DNA of 64,000 nucleotides from an uncultured Poribacteria bacterium. GTDB taxonomy: Bacteria > Poribacteria > WGA-4E > WGA-3G. The notes beneath the pieces are model-generated. The model saw only the letters and a list, made by a program, of their open reading frames with translations. It was not told the origin of the DNA and ran no database searches. Both the position numbers and the translations under genes were made by a program. Each line of letters opens with the position of its first letter. Within the stretch, counting starts at the first letter, position 1. Below, piece after piece: positions 26,023-33,305 of this stretch. The stretch covers positions 4,232,835 to 4,296,834 of the forward strand of contig OX638352.1 in assembly GCA_951813545.1 (NCBI GenBank). Reading direction: 5' to 3'.

Positions 26023-26288
26023 AGAAAAGGTTGCCAATAAACTTGGCATAAATTATAGCATACAATTGTGTCAATGTCAAATGAAACTTGAAAAAGCAGT
26101 TAGCCATTAGCAGTCAGGAGTCGGTACGTATCACGACCGACGGATCGCTTGTAGAAAAGGTTGCCAATAAACTTGGCATAAATTATAGCATACAATTGTG
26201 TCAATGTCAAATGAAACTTGAAAAAGCAGTTAGCCATTAGCAGTCAGGAGTCGGTACGTATCACGACCGACGGATCGCTTGTAGAAAA
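26023..26288. repeat. Perfect tandem duplication of 130 bp
   Basis: The segment starting AGAAAAGGTTGCCAATAAAC at 26023 recurs at 26153 with a period of 130 bases and no difference that I can see, ending about 26288. Each copy contains a complete promoter and palindrome reading toward 25997. The DNA from 26289 to 26882 has no gene; it holds palindromes, one MITE-like element and the moeA promoter. Confidence 0.9.
26032..26080 (-). promoter_or_regulatory. Perfect-consensus sigma-70 promoter with palindromic operator
   Basis: On the minus strand TTGACA (26075-26080) and TATAAT (26052-26057) are separated by exactly 17 bases. Directly downstream, over the expected start point, lies the perfect palindrome TGCCAA-TAAAC-TTGGCA (26032-26048). 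The whole unit is repeated at 26162-26210. Such a strong promoter is usually repressed; the palindrome is the natural operator candidate. Confidence 0.75.
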
Positions 26289-26477
26289 TGAAGATGTCTC
26301 GACTGGAAGATCGAAATTAATGCGGGGTTATTTATGGTAAAACCTAAAAATGAATAGACACTTTCGTCCCCGGGAGGTGAGGTTTCTGCCGAGTATCCGG
26401 TGCGGTTAGATGAAGTTTATAGTAAAACCCGAAAATAAGAGGGCACTTTGGAAAACACAAAACACCTCACCACCGCT

Positions 26478-26498
26478 GGCGAGGATTGTATCCTCGCC
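26478..26498. repeat. Palindrome GGCGAGGAT-N3-ATCCTCGCC
   Basis: Nine-base perfect arms. It belongs to the GCGAGG palindrome group seen at 7185 and 28109. Confidence 0.65.
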
Positions 26499-26544
26499 TC
26501 TTTGGAGTGTCTAATTAATTCTAAACTTTACTATAATAAAATAT

Positions 26545-26639
26545 TTCGGTAATTGACGGGAGAACCATGAATGGTCTCCCTACTACAAACGGGCAGGTTC
26601 GTAGTCGTGCGATTCATCGCACGTTCCGATATTACCGAA
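26545..26639. mobile_element. MITE-like palindromic element, copy 1
   Basis: The 95-bp element is bounded by TTCGGTAAT and ATTACCGAA. Inside it is a palindrome CGTGCGATTCATCGCACG (26606-26623), also found at 57639-57656. No open frame. Confidence 0.6.
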
Positions 26640-26818
26640 CTAAAAAATTAATCTTCATGAAACCGCACCTACCGGCATTGGGTGCGCGAGTGTCTCATCA
26701 GTTCTAAGATCCACTATAGTTTTCGGTTTCCCGTTGATATTAACCCCCTAAATCCCCCTTATCAGGGGGACTTGACGCACTTTTTCTGGAAAACTAAATG
26801 ACCCAGAAATTAATGGAC

Positions 26819-26847
26819 TTGCACTTATCAGTGTGATACTTTATTAT
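26819..26847 (+). promoter_or_regulatory. Sigma-70-type promoter for moeA
   Basis: TTGCAC and TATTAT are separated by 17 bases, 35 bases upstream of the moeA start. No molybdenum-cofactor riboswitch was recognised in the short leader. Confidence 0.55.
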
Positions 26848-26882
26848 ATTCGGTACAAGATATGCAAAGGAGACAAAATTAG

Positions 26883-28085
26883 ATGCTAAGTGTTGAAGAA
26901 GCCCGCCAACGGATGCTGGGTACTATTCCGGTTTTACCCTCGGAAAAACGGGAAATTCTGGAGTGTACGGATTATGTTCTGGCAGAGGAACTGCATGCCA
27001 CGGAAAATATCCCGCCGTTTGACAATTCCGCGATGGACGGATTTGCCGTTCGGGCAGCAGATGTAAAGGATGCTTCCCAAGAAAACCCGGCTGTGCTTTC
27101 AGTTGTGGAGACTATCGCCGCGGGAAATGCCCCGACAAAACAGGTTGCGACAGGACAAGCAGCGCGAATCATGACAGGTGCGATGATGCCCGAAGGTGCC
27201 GACACTGTTGTTATGCAAGAGGTAACACAGCAGGACGCAGATGAAGTCAAAATCTTTGAGAGCATTGACAAAACTGGAAATGTCCGTTTTACGGGTGAGA
27301 GTGTTGCAGAAGGTCAGCAGGTCATGCGGAACGGAAAGCATCTGCGTCCGCCAGAGGTATCAATGCTTGCCTCTCTCAATTGCGCAGAAGCGACAGTACA
27401 TCGGAAACCTACTGTGGCAATTGTTTCGACGGGCGATGAACTGACACCACTTGGTGAACGGCTTGAACCGGGAAAAATTCGGGACAGCAATCGTTATGGA
27501 CTCTATGCACAGGTGGAAGAGGCAGGTGGTATACCGATTGATATGGGGATCGCACCGGACGATGAGGCAGAAACAGAACGAATCTTCCGTACCGCGCTCG
27601 CGAAAGCAGATGCGCTCATCACAAGCGGCGGTGTTTCTGTCGGTGAACACGATGTCGTAAAGACCGTCTTGGCGAAGTTGGGTAAGATTAACTTCTGGCG
27701 CGTCGCTATGAAACCCGGAAAACCGCAGGCTTACGGGATCGCAGACGGGAAACCGATTTTCGGATTGCCCGGTAACCCGGTCTCTTCACTCGTTGTGTTT
27801 GAACTCTTTGTCCGACCCGCACTTCTCAAAATGGCGGGACATACAAATCTATTCCGTCCAACCTTCAAAGCCGTCTTAGCGGAATCTGTCACGAATAGGG
27901 ATGGTCGCGTTAATTATATGCGCGCAATCCTTAAAGTGTCTGACGGTGAAATCACCGCACAAACAACCGGACCCCAGGGGTCAGGTATCCTGCATTCCCT
28001 TGTGTTGGCAAACGGTTTAATTACGATCCCAACGGCTACAACGCTACAAGTTGGCGAAAAAGTGGATGCCCAATTTCTATTTTAA
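26883..28085 (+). CDS. moeA: Molybdopterin molybdenumtransferase
   Basis: This 400-residue protein inserts molybdate into adenylylated molybdopterin. All family blocks are present: PPFDNSAMDGFAVRAADV, GQAARIMTGAMMPEGADTVVMQE, STGDELTPLGERLEPGKIRDSN, SGGVSVGEHDVVK and KPGKPQAYGIADGKPIFGLPGNPVSS, followed by the small C-terminal MoeA-C domain. Length is normal. AAAGGAG precedes the ATG. Together with mobA (7165) this indicates guanylylated molybdenum cofactor use. Confidence 0.95.
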   Translation: MLSVEEARQRMLGTIPVLPSEKREILECTDYVLAEELHATENIPPFDNSAMDGFAVRAADVKDASQENPAVLSVVETIAAGNAPTKQVATGQAARIMTGAMMPEGADTVVMQEVTQQDADEVKIFESIDKTGNVRFTGESVAEGQQVMRNGKHLRPPEVSMLASLNCAEATVHRKPTVAIVSTGDELTPLGERLEPGKIRDSNRYGLYAQVEEAGGIPIDMGIAPDDEAETERIFRTALAKADALITSGGVSVGEHDVVKTVLAKLGKINFWRVAMKPGKPQAYGIADGKPIFGLPGNPVSSLVVFELFVRPALLKMAGHTNLFRPTFKAVLAESVTNRDGRVNYMRAILKVSDGEITAQTTGPQGSGILHSLVLANGLITIPTATTLQVGEKVDAQFLF

Positions 28086-28108
28086 ATAGGGTTTACGCAA
28101 ATCACTTT

Positions 28109-28135
28109 GCAGGCGAGGTTTTAAACCTCGCCTGC
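28109..28135. repeat. Perfect 27-bp palindrome between moeA and the amidohydrolase gene
   Basis: Thirteen-base perfect arms around one base; the centre reads GCGAGGTTTTAAACCTCGC. It has no following U-tract. It probably belongs to a dispersed REP-like family but could attenuate read-through from moeA. Confidence 0.7.
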
Positions 28136-28163
28136 GGTGGCGGTGAGTATTGAGGAGCTTTTT

Positions 28164-29009
28164 ATGGTTGTAGACACGCACGTTCATGTCTGGGAAATAG
28201 ATCCCCCAAAATATCCTGTTGGTCCCACTGCTCCGAGTTGGAATTCCTATCCAGATGAACCGGGTACGGCTGACGAACTCTTGGCGGAGATGGATGTCCA
28301 CGGTGTGGATTGGACTGTGCTGGTTCAAACAAGTTGGTCGACTTGGGACAACGGTTATATAGCGGATTCGGTAGAGCGTTTTCCAGACCGGTTCATTGGA
28401 CACGGCTTAATCGATCCGCAAAACCCGAACAATGCAGATCAGGTCCGCTATTGGATAAAGGAACGAGGCTTGGTAGGCTTTCGCTTCCATCCAATGTACT
28501 ATACCGATGAAAAGATATTGCTAACCGAGCAGAACGGACCCATGTGGGAAGAGATTGCGGCATTGGATGCAGTCATCCAATTTCATTTGCGCGCTGAGTT
28601 TGCCGACCAAGTCGCGGTTATTGCGCAACAGTATCCGCATCTGACCCTGATTCTTGATCACATGGGGTACCCACAGGTGGATGCTGACGCAACTGCGTTT
28701 CAACCGATTGTGGGCCTCGCCCGATACGATAATGTCCACTTCAAACTATCAGATGTCGGAGGACGTTCTCATCAAGATTTTCCATACACGGATGTACATC
28801 CGTTCATTGAAAAACTGCTTTCGGTCTTCGGGGCAGCGCGGACGGTCTGGGGCACAGGCTACCCCGGACACCATAGACAAAAACACAATTGGCCATCTTT
28901 AGAACAGGAACTTCGGCTCATTCGGGAAGGACTACCGTTCCTGACAGATGCTGATAAAGACCGGATTCTCGGAGGGACAGCCGCGCACATCTGGAATTTA
29001 GGAACGTAG
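28164..29009 (+). CDS. Amidohydrolase-2 family TIM-barrel hydrolase
   Basis: This 281-residue protein belongs to the metal-dependent amidohydrolase-2 group (COG3618-like), which includes lactonases and decarboxylases. It begins VVDTHVHVWEID (the HxH metal motif). H-x-R-x-E-F near FHLRAEF, LILDHMGYPQ and WGTGYPGHH supply the other expected metal and catalytic positions; the last motif usually reads WGSDYPH, so the final aspartate is replaced by glycine. The ATG at 28164 follows GAGGAG. The substrate is unknown. The next gene is 42 bases downstream. Confidence 0.85.
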   Translation: MVVDTHVHVWEIDPPKYPVGPTAPSWNSYPDEPGTADELLAEMDVHGVDWTVLVQTSWSTWDNGYIADSVERFPDRFIGHGLIDPQNPNNADQVRYWIKERGLVGFRFHPMYYTDEKILLTEQNGPMWEEIAALDAVIQFHLRAEFADQVAVIAQQYPHLTLILDHMGYPQVDADATAFQPIVGLARYDNVHFKLSDVGGRSHQDFPYTDVHPFIEKLLSVFGAARTVWGTGYPGHHRQKHNWPSLEQELRLIREGLPFLTDADKDRILGGTAAHIWNLGT

Positions 29010-29051
29010 AATATCTCTTTGTAAGAACGACTCCGTTGGAACCACCCTACT

Positions 29052-29786
29052 ATGACAACAATCGCAACAGATTGGGGCGAGATGGCTTACCTTGATTCAG
29101 GTGGACCGGGGCATCCTCTGCTGTTTTTGCATGGGACTGGCTGCGATGCCTCCGATTGGGTGTCAGTGGTTGAAAGATTACAGGGTAAGTGGCGTTGCAT
29201 CACACTTGATTTTCGTGGGCATCGGCTGAGTAGTGTGCCTACCCAACCATTTACATTGCGGAGCCTTGCTGATGATGTGTTGCACCTTACGGACTTTTTG
29301 GAAATTCAAGAGTTGGTGATTGTTGGGCATAGCCTTGGCGGTATGGTTGCAATGGAGGTTCCTCGGCATTCATCCTGTGTTGTTGGGCTTGTTTTGCTGG
29401 AAGGATGGACAAGTCTTTCCTCGGCAGGCAGTGCTTTCGACCCCGGACGGTTTTACGGTTCATTGTCCAAAACCGAGATAGCACAAATTCAGCGGAAGTC
29501 TGAAGCGACGCGAAGCCGTTTTCAATCCGAACTCTGGCACGATTTCTGGGAATCTGTCAAGAATTTCGATGCCTATACCTACCTACAGCGCGCATCTATC
29601 CCTATCTATGAGGTCTTTGGCAGTATGGGACGGAATGATTTAACCGAACAGAAGCTACGCATTCCGCCCAATCCGAATATTCAATGGGTCTGGGTTCCCA
29701 ACGCTGGACACTACCTACCATATGAATGTCCAACTGAGGTCGCCAAGGTAGTAGACAAAGTAGTAGGCACACTCCGTGTGCCGTAA
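29052..29786 (+). CDS. Alpha/beta-fold hydrolase
   Basis: This 244-residue protein has an oxyanion-hole motif LFLHGTGCDASDW, the nucleophile elbow VGHSLGG with S94, and the catalytic histidine H220 in NAGHYLPYE; the acid probably lies near FGSMGRND. There is no signal peptide. It probably forms a two-gene unit with the upstream amidohydrolase, suggesting joint action on a small ester or lactone. The physiological substrate is not predictable. The frame ends 15 bases before the end of the convergent rhodanese gene. Confidence 0.85.
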   Translation: MTTIATDWGEMAYLDSGGPGHPLLFLHGTGCDASDWVSVVERLQGKWRCITLDFRGHRLSSVPTQPFTLRSLADDVLHLTDFLEIQELVIVGHSLGGMVAMEVPRHSSCVVGLVLLEGWTSLSSAGSAFDPGRFYGSLSKTEIAQIQRKSEATRSRFQSELWHDFWESVKNFDAYTYLQRASIPIYEVFGSMGRNDLTEQKLRIPPNPNIQWVWVPNAGHYLPYECPTEVAKVVDKVVGTLRVP

Positions 29787-29801
29787 CTTTTCTCGGCGTG
29801 C

Positions 29802-30638
29802 CTAAGCTTCTGGAATCTCGACCGGCAAATCCAGCCGGTCACCCCACTCTTTCCACGAGCCAATGTAGTTGCTAACTTTTGGATACCCCAAGAGTCGCAA
29901 TGCCAAATAGGCTTGTGAAGAGCGGTAGCCGCCCTGTCAGTAGCACATGACCTGTTTTTCCGGTGTAATACCCACATTTTCATACATCTGTCGGAGTTCA
30001 TTAGCGGGTTTAAAAGCCCCAACTTCATCAAGATTGTTGAGCCACTCAATATGGATTGAACCCGGAATCGCACCTGCGCGTTCTGCGCGAGCAACCCTGC
30101 CATAGTATTCATCATCTGTACGCGTATCAAGCGGAACGAAATCGTCTCGGTTTAAGAGGACGCGGATCACATCGGCATCCATGTGTATATCGTGTAGTGG
30201 ATTTATCGGAAAGGCTGGCACCTCTGGTGGTTCCGCACCTGCCGTACTCACAGGTCCATTTGCCGCCAACCACGCCTTAAAACCGCCATCCAACAGACGG
30301 GTTTCAGGATGTCCTAAGTACTCACAGAACCAGAATCCTCGCGAGGCGCGTGTTCCTGAGATGTCTTCATACCATATAATTGGCTTACTTGGATCAAGTC
30401 CACGTTGCTGAAATAGATATGCTATCATCCACATAAAGGCATCAAAACTCTCTTTTCGGGTATCGATAAGGCTCAATCCGAACAAATCCAAATGAAGTGC
30501 CCCAGGGATGTGCCCTTGCATATATTCATAAGTCGGTCGGGTATCAACGATACAGAAGGTTTGATCGTCAAGGGTGCCTTTCAATTCCTCAGCAGAAATA
30601 ACCAGTTGTGGATTTTCATAACCTTTGTAGGTTTCCAT
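29802..30638 (-). CDS. Two-domain rhodanese sulfurtransferase with in-frame UGA at the catalytic cysteine (probable selenoprotein)
   Basis: Read through the single UGA, this gene gives 278 residues with two rhodanese domains. The N-terminal domain (residues 10-125) has CIVDTRPTYEYMQGHIPGA and lacks the active-site cysteine (WYEDISGTRASRG), as is normal for the inactive domain. The C-terminal domain (150-278) has LDTRTDDEYYG, AGAIPGSIHIEW and then VMCY-U-QGGYRSS, where U234 occupies the catalytic position of C-x-G-G-x-R. After the UGA the frame continues with perfectly conserved family sequence (QAYLALRLLGYPKVSNYIG, EWGDRLDLPVEIP) to a normal TAG. This strongly suggests selenocysteine insertion rather than truncation. 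AAGGAG precedes the ATG. The enzyme would transfer sulfur, or with Sec react faster with persulfides. A natural nonsense mutation remains the alternative. Confidence 0.88.
29919..29939 (-). promoter_or_regulatory. Selenocysteine codon and adjacent hairpin
   Basis: The UGA is at 29939-29937 on the minus strand. Two bases after it in the mRNA a seven-bp stem with a three-base loop (AGGGCGG-CUA-CCGCUCU, one G-U pair) can form at 29935-29919. Bacterial SECIS hairpins lie directly after the UGA, but usually the loop is further away and contains exposed G-U; this fold is therefore only a candidate. A second possible stem pairs GGCU with AGCC further down. Confidence 0.45.
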
Positions 30639-30693
30639 TTATTGATTAACTCCTTTCTATTTTTTTGTAAGACGCGTTTGTCGTGCTTGCGTC

Positions 30694-32067
30694 CTACGCT
30701 ACCTTCGGTTTCCTTTTAACGATTTTTATTGTTTTCCATCTTCCGGTACTATACCAGAACCACATCGCGATTCCTTGGACGACATTTGAAAGGGCGATGC
30801 CCAACCAAACGCCGTTTAGCCCGATGAAGTGCGAAAGTAGGATCACAAGCCCCAAACCGATGCCTACCTGTGCTGCAAGCGTAATCACCATTGGAGAGAA
30901 GGTATCCCCGGCACCGTTGAGTGCTTTTCCTAAGATGAGCGAAAAAGCAATGAATCCGAATGTTGGTGCAAGAAATCGCAGATAGAGGATGCCGATCTCG
31001 GTAACATCCGTCTCTGTGGTGAAGACCCGAATGAAGATTTGTGGAAAGACGAAAAAGACTGCGCCGATGACCGCCATAATTCCGGCACCTACAAGGTTTG
31101 CCACCCGTGTCGATCTTTCGGCGCGCTCTATCTGATTTGCGCCTAAATTCTGTCCAACTAATGGGGCAACAGCGTTTGCGATACCGAAACCCGGGTTCAT
31201 TACCAAGATTCTGAGCCGCATACAGATCGTATATGCTGCCACGACGGTCTTGCCATACGGTCCAATGACCCATAGGAAACCGAGTCTTGAAATATGTCGC
31301 CAAAATCCTTGCATAGAACTATAAACACCGAGCCTTAAAATATCAAGCATTTCCACCAGGTCCGCCCGATACTGAACTCTCCGCAATGAGATAGGAGCGC
31401 GACCACTCCAGCAAAAATAGAGTAAGACAATTACACCAGCTCCGCGCCCAATAAGCGTCGCATACGCTGAACCTGCTACCCCGAGCTTCGGGAATCCCCA
31501 CAATCCAAAAATCAACAACGGATCGAGTGTGATGTTGATCAGCGTTGAGAAGATCAGAACCATCATTGGTGTGACGGTGTCGCCACCCGCACGGAAAACA
31601 GAGCCGAGCGTCATCGACACGAACATTGTACTAATACCAGCGAGAATGATATGCATGTAAGTGGTACCGAGCCTTAGCACCTCTGGATCCACCATTCTTA
31701 CGGCAAGCAAACCCTGCTCCGCCAACGGATAACCAACGAGTGTGACACCGATTGAAAAAAAAACGGCTAACAGGATTGACTGCATGGCGATATGTTCGGC
31801 TTGTGCAAGGTTCCTCGCTCCGAGGTTCTGTGCCACCATAATCCCGGCTCCTGTTGAGATGCCGAGCGAGAAAACCCCGATTAACCGGATGAGGTTCCCG
31901 CTCACGCCAACAGCTGCTATCGCTCCAGCCCCCAATCTACCAACGAAGATCATATCAACGATATTGAATGCTTCTTGGAGAACGTAGCTCAGTGTTATGG
32001 GACCTGCGAGCTGTAGCAGATGTCTCAGGAGACTCCCTCGGGTTAAATCGCCCCGTGTTTTTTTCAT
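30694..32067 (-). CDS. MATE-family multidrug/organic-cation exporter
   Basis: This 457-residue protein has 12 predicted membrane segments in two homologous halves of the MATE fold. The N-terminal LLQLAGPITLSYVLQEAFNIVDMIFVGRLGAGAIAAVGVSG and the matching VAYTICMRLRILVMNPGFGIANAVAPLVGQNLGA in the second half are typical. It would export cationic compounds by Na+ or H+ antiport across the inner membrane. Only a weak ribosome binding site is visible. It precedes the rhodanese gene on the same strand with a 55-base gap, so cotranscription is possible. Confidence 0.92.
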   Translation of the reverse strand: MKKTRGDLTRGSLLRHLLQLAGPITLSYVLQEAFNIVDMIFVGRLGAGAIAAVGVSGNLIRLIGVFSLGISTGAGIMVAQNLGARNLAQAEHIAMQSILLAVFFSIGVTLVGYPLAEQGLLAVRMVDPEVLRLGTTYMHIILAGISTMFVSMTLGSVFRAGGDTVTPMMVLIFSTLINITLDPLLIFGLWGFPKLGVAGSAYATLIGRGAGVIVLLYFCWSGRAPISLRRVQYRADLVEMLDILRLGVYSSMQGFWRHISRLGFLWVIGPYGKTVVAAYTICMRLRILVMNPGFGIANAVAPLVGQNLGANQIERAERSTRVANLVGAGIMAVIGAVFFVFPQIFIRVFTTETDVTEIGILYLRFLAPTFGFIAFSLILGKALNGAGDTFSPMVITLAAQVGIGLGLVILLSHFIGLNGVWLGIALSNVVQGIAMWFWYSTGRWKTIKIVKRKPKVA

Positions 32068-32228
32068 ATTTTTGGCTTTTCGTGAGTCCTGTTTGGTCTC
32101 TGAGTTTCGATCCCTTTACCGAATTGAAATCTGATAACTGCGACTTTCGGATATGGTGTTTCTGGGCTTCACTATAGCAGAATTTTACTTGGATGCCAAG
32201 AGAAAAGTGGGCTTAAAAATATTTTTCT

Positions 32229-32257
32229 TTGACAGAATCATTGAAACCTGTTATAAT
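32229..32257 (+). promoter_or_regulatory. Perfect-consensus sigma-70 promoter for LamG protein 3
   Basis: TTGACA and TATAAT are separated by 17 bases, followed by a short leader with AGGAGG before the start at 32284. LamG protein 4 has the same arrangement. Confidence 0.8.
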
Positions 32258-32283
32258 GTTCTATATTTTTTAGGAGGCAAAAC

Positions 32284-33072
32284 ATGAAGAATGCAGTATT
32301 GATTTACAAGTTCTCCCATTATGGGATTGTGTGTTTCTTGGTAGCGTTGTCCATGATCTTCGCGCCGTTCGTTTCGGCTAACTTTGAAGAGGGACTTGTC
32401 CTGAATCACCATTACGATGAGGGACAAGGTACACTCGCTGCAGATGCGAGTGGACATGGACACGATGGCGAAATTTCCAATCCAGAGTGGGTCGATGGTA
32501 AATTCGGGAAAGCACTCAGGTTTGGTGGTGAAGGCAGCGACGTTTTCGTTACTGTTGAGAGTACGGCTGCCTTGAACGTGAACCAGTGTACGTTTATGGC
32601 GTGGATTAACGCCGATCATTGGAATGGGACCCGCCAAATCGTTGGTAAGTCCGTTCACGGTGGTTGTGCTGGTAGAACGCAATACGGACTATTTAGTGAA
32701 AGTGGTGTTTTCAAACTCCGCTTTGAAACTGAAAACGGCAGAGCCGATATTTCAACGGATCTCCCACCAACCGGTGAATGGGTTCATATCGCTTTTACCA
32801 ACGATGGTGCAACGGCGAAAATCTATATTAATGGCAGCTCAGTTGTTGAAGGCGCGGTTCCGGGTCCATTAAATGCGAACGACGATCCGTGGCGGATCGG
32901 ACAGGATTGTGAACGTCTCAACTACGTCTTCGCAGGTGCTATAGACGAGGTTCGTCTCTGGAACCGTGCGTTGACTACTGCTGATATTGGTGAGTTAATG
33001 CCTTCAGCTGTTGCTGTTGACGCTCGTGGAAAATTGGCGACCACTTGGAGCAGTATCAAAACTGCTCATTAA
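32284..33072 (+). CDS. Secreted LamG-fold protein 3
   Basis: This 262-residue protein has a signal peptide (hydrophobic core about residues 14-27, cleavage near VSA) and one LamG jellyroll: GLVLNHHYDEGQGTLAADASGHGHDG, KFGKALRFGGEGSDVFVTVE, WVHIAFTNDGATAKIYINGSS and AIDEVRLWNRALTTADI. It is very similar to LamG protein 4, about 2.3 kb downstream, including KSVHGGC(A/G)GR and GQDC(E/D)RL, so the pair arose by duplication. The C-terminal tail is GKLATTWSSIKTAH. A perfect-consensus promoter and AGGAGG suggest strong expression. Confidence 0.88.
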   Translation: MKNAVLIYKFSHYGIVCFLVALSMIFAPFVSANFEEGLVLNHHYDEGQGTLAADASGHGHDGEISNPEWVDGKFGKALRFGGEGSDVFVTVESTAALNVNQCTFMAWINADHWNGTRQIVGKSVHGGCAGRTQYGLFSESGVFKLRFETENGRADISTDLPPTGEWVHIAFTNDGATAKIYINGSSVVEGAVPGPLNANDDPWRIGQDCERLNYVFAGAIDEVRLWNRALTTADIGELMPSAVAVDARGKLATTWSSIKTAH

Positions 33073-33118
33073 AACATTGTAGGTGCTTTAAGGCGCGCTT
33101 TCATGAGGATAAAAATCA

Positions 33119-33206
33119 TTCGGTAATTGACGGGTAATGAATTGCGCTACTATAAACGCAGCCGCTTGTAGTTGTGCCATTCATAGTACGTTCAGAAATT
33201 ACCCGA
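33119..33206. mobile_element. MITE-like palindromic element, copy 2
   Basis: Bounded by TTCGGTAAT and ATTACCCGA; 88 bp. The start TTCGGTAATTGACGGG is identical to copy 1, the interior has diverged. Confidence 0.55.
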
Positions 33207-33305
33207 TTAGATTCTTAAGCTTCATTCAAGCGCGCCCACCTCTTTCTCTGCCATCATTTAGTATCACACCTGCTCAAAAAAATATATCAGACAGCGGAGA
33301 AAAAA

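Noticed and set aside
26640..26882. Molybdenum-cofactor riboswitch before moeA
   Set aside because: The transcript leader after the predicted promoter is only about 30 bases; no conserved structure was recognised.
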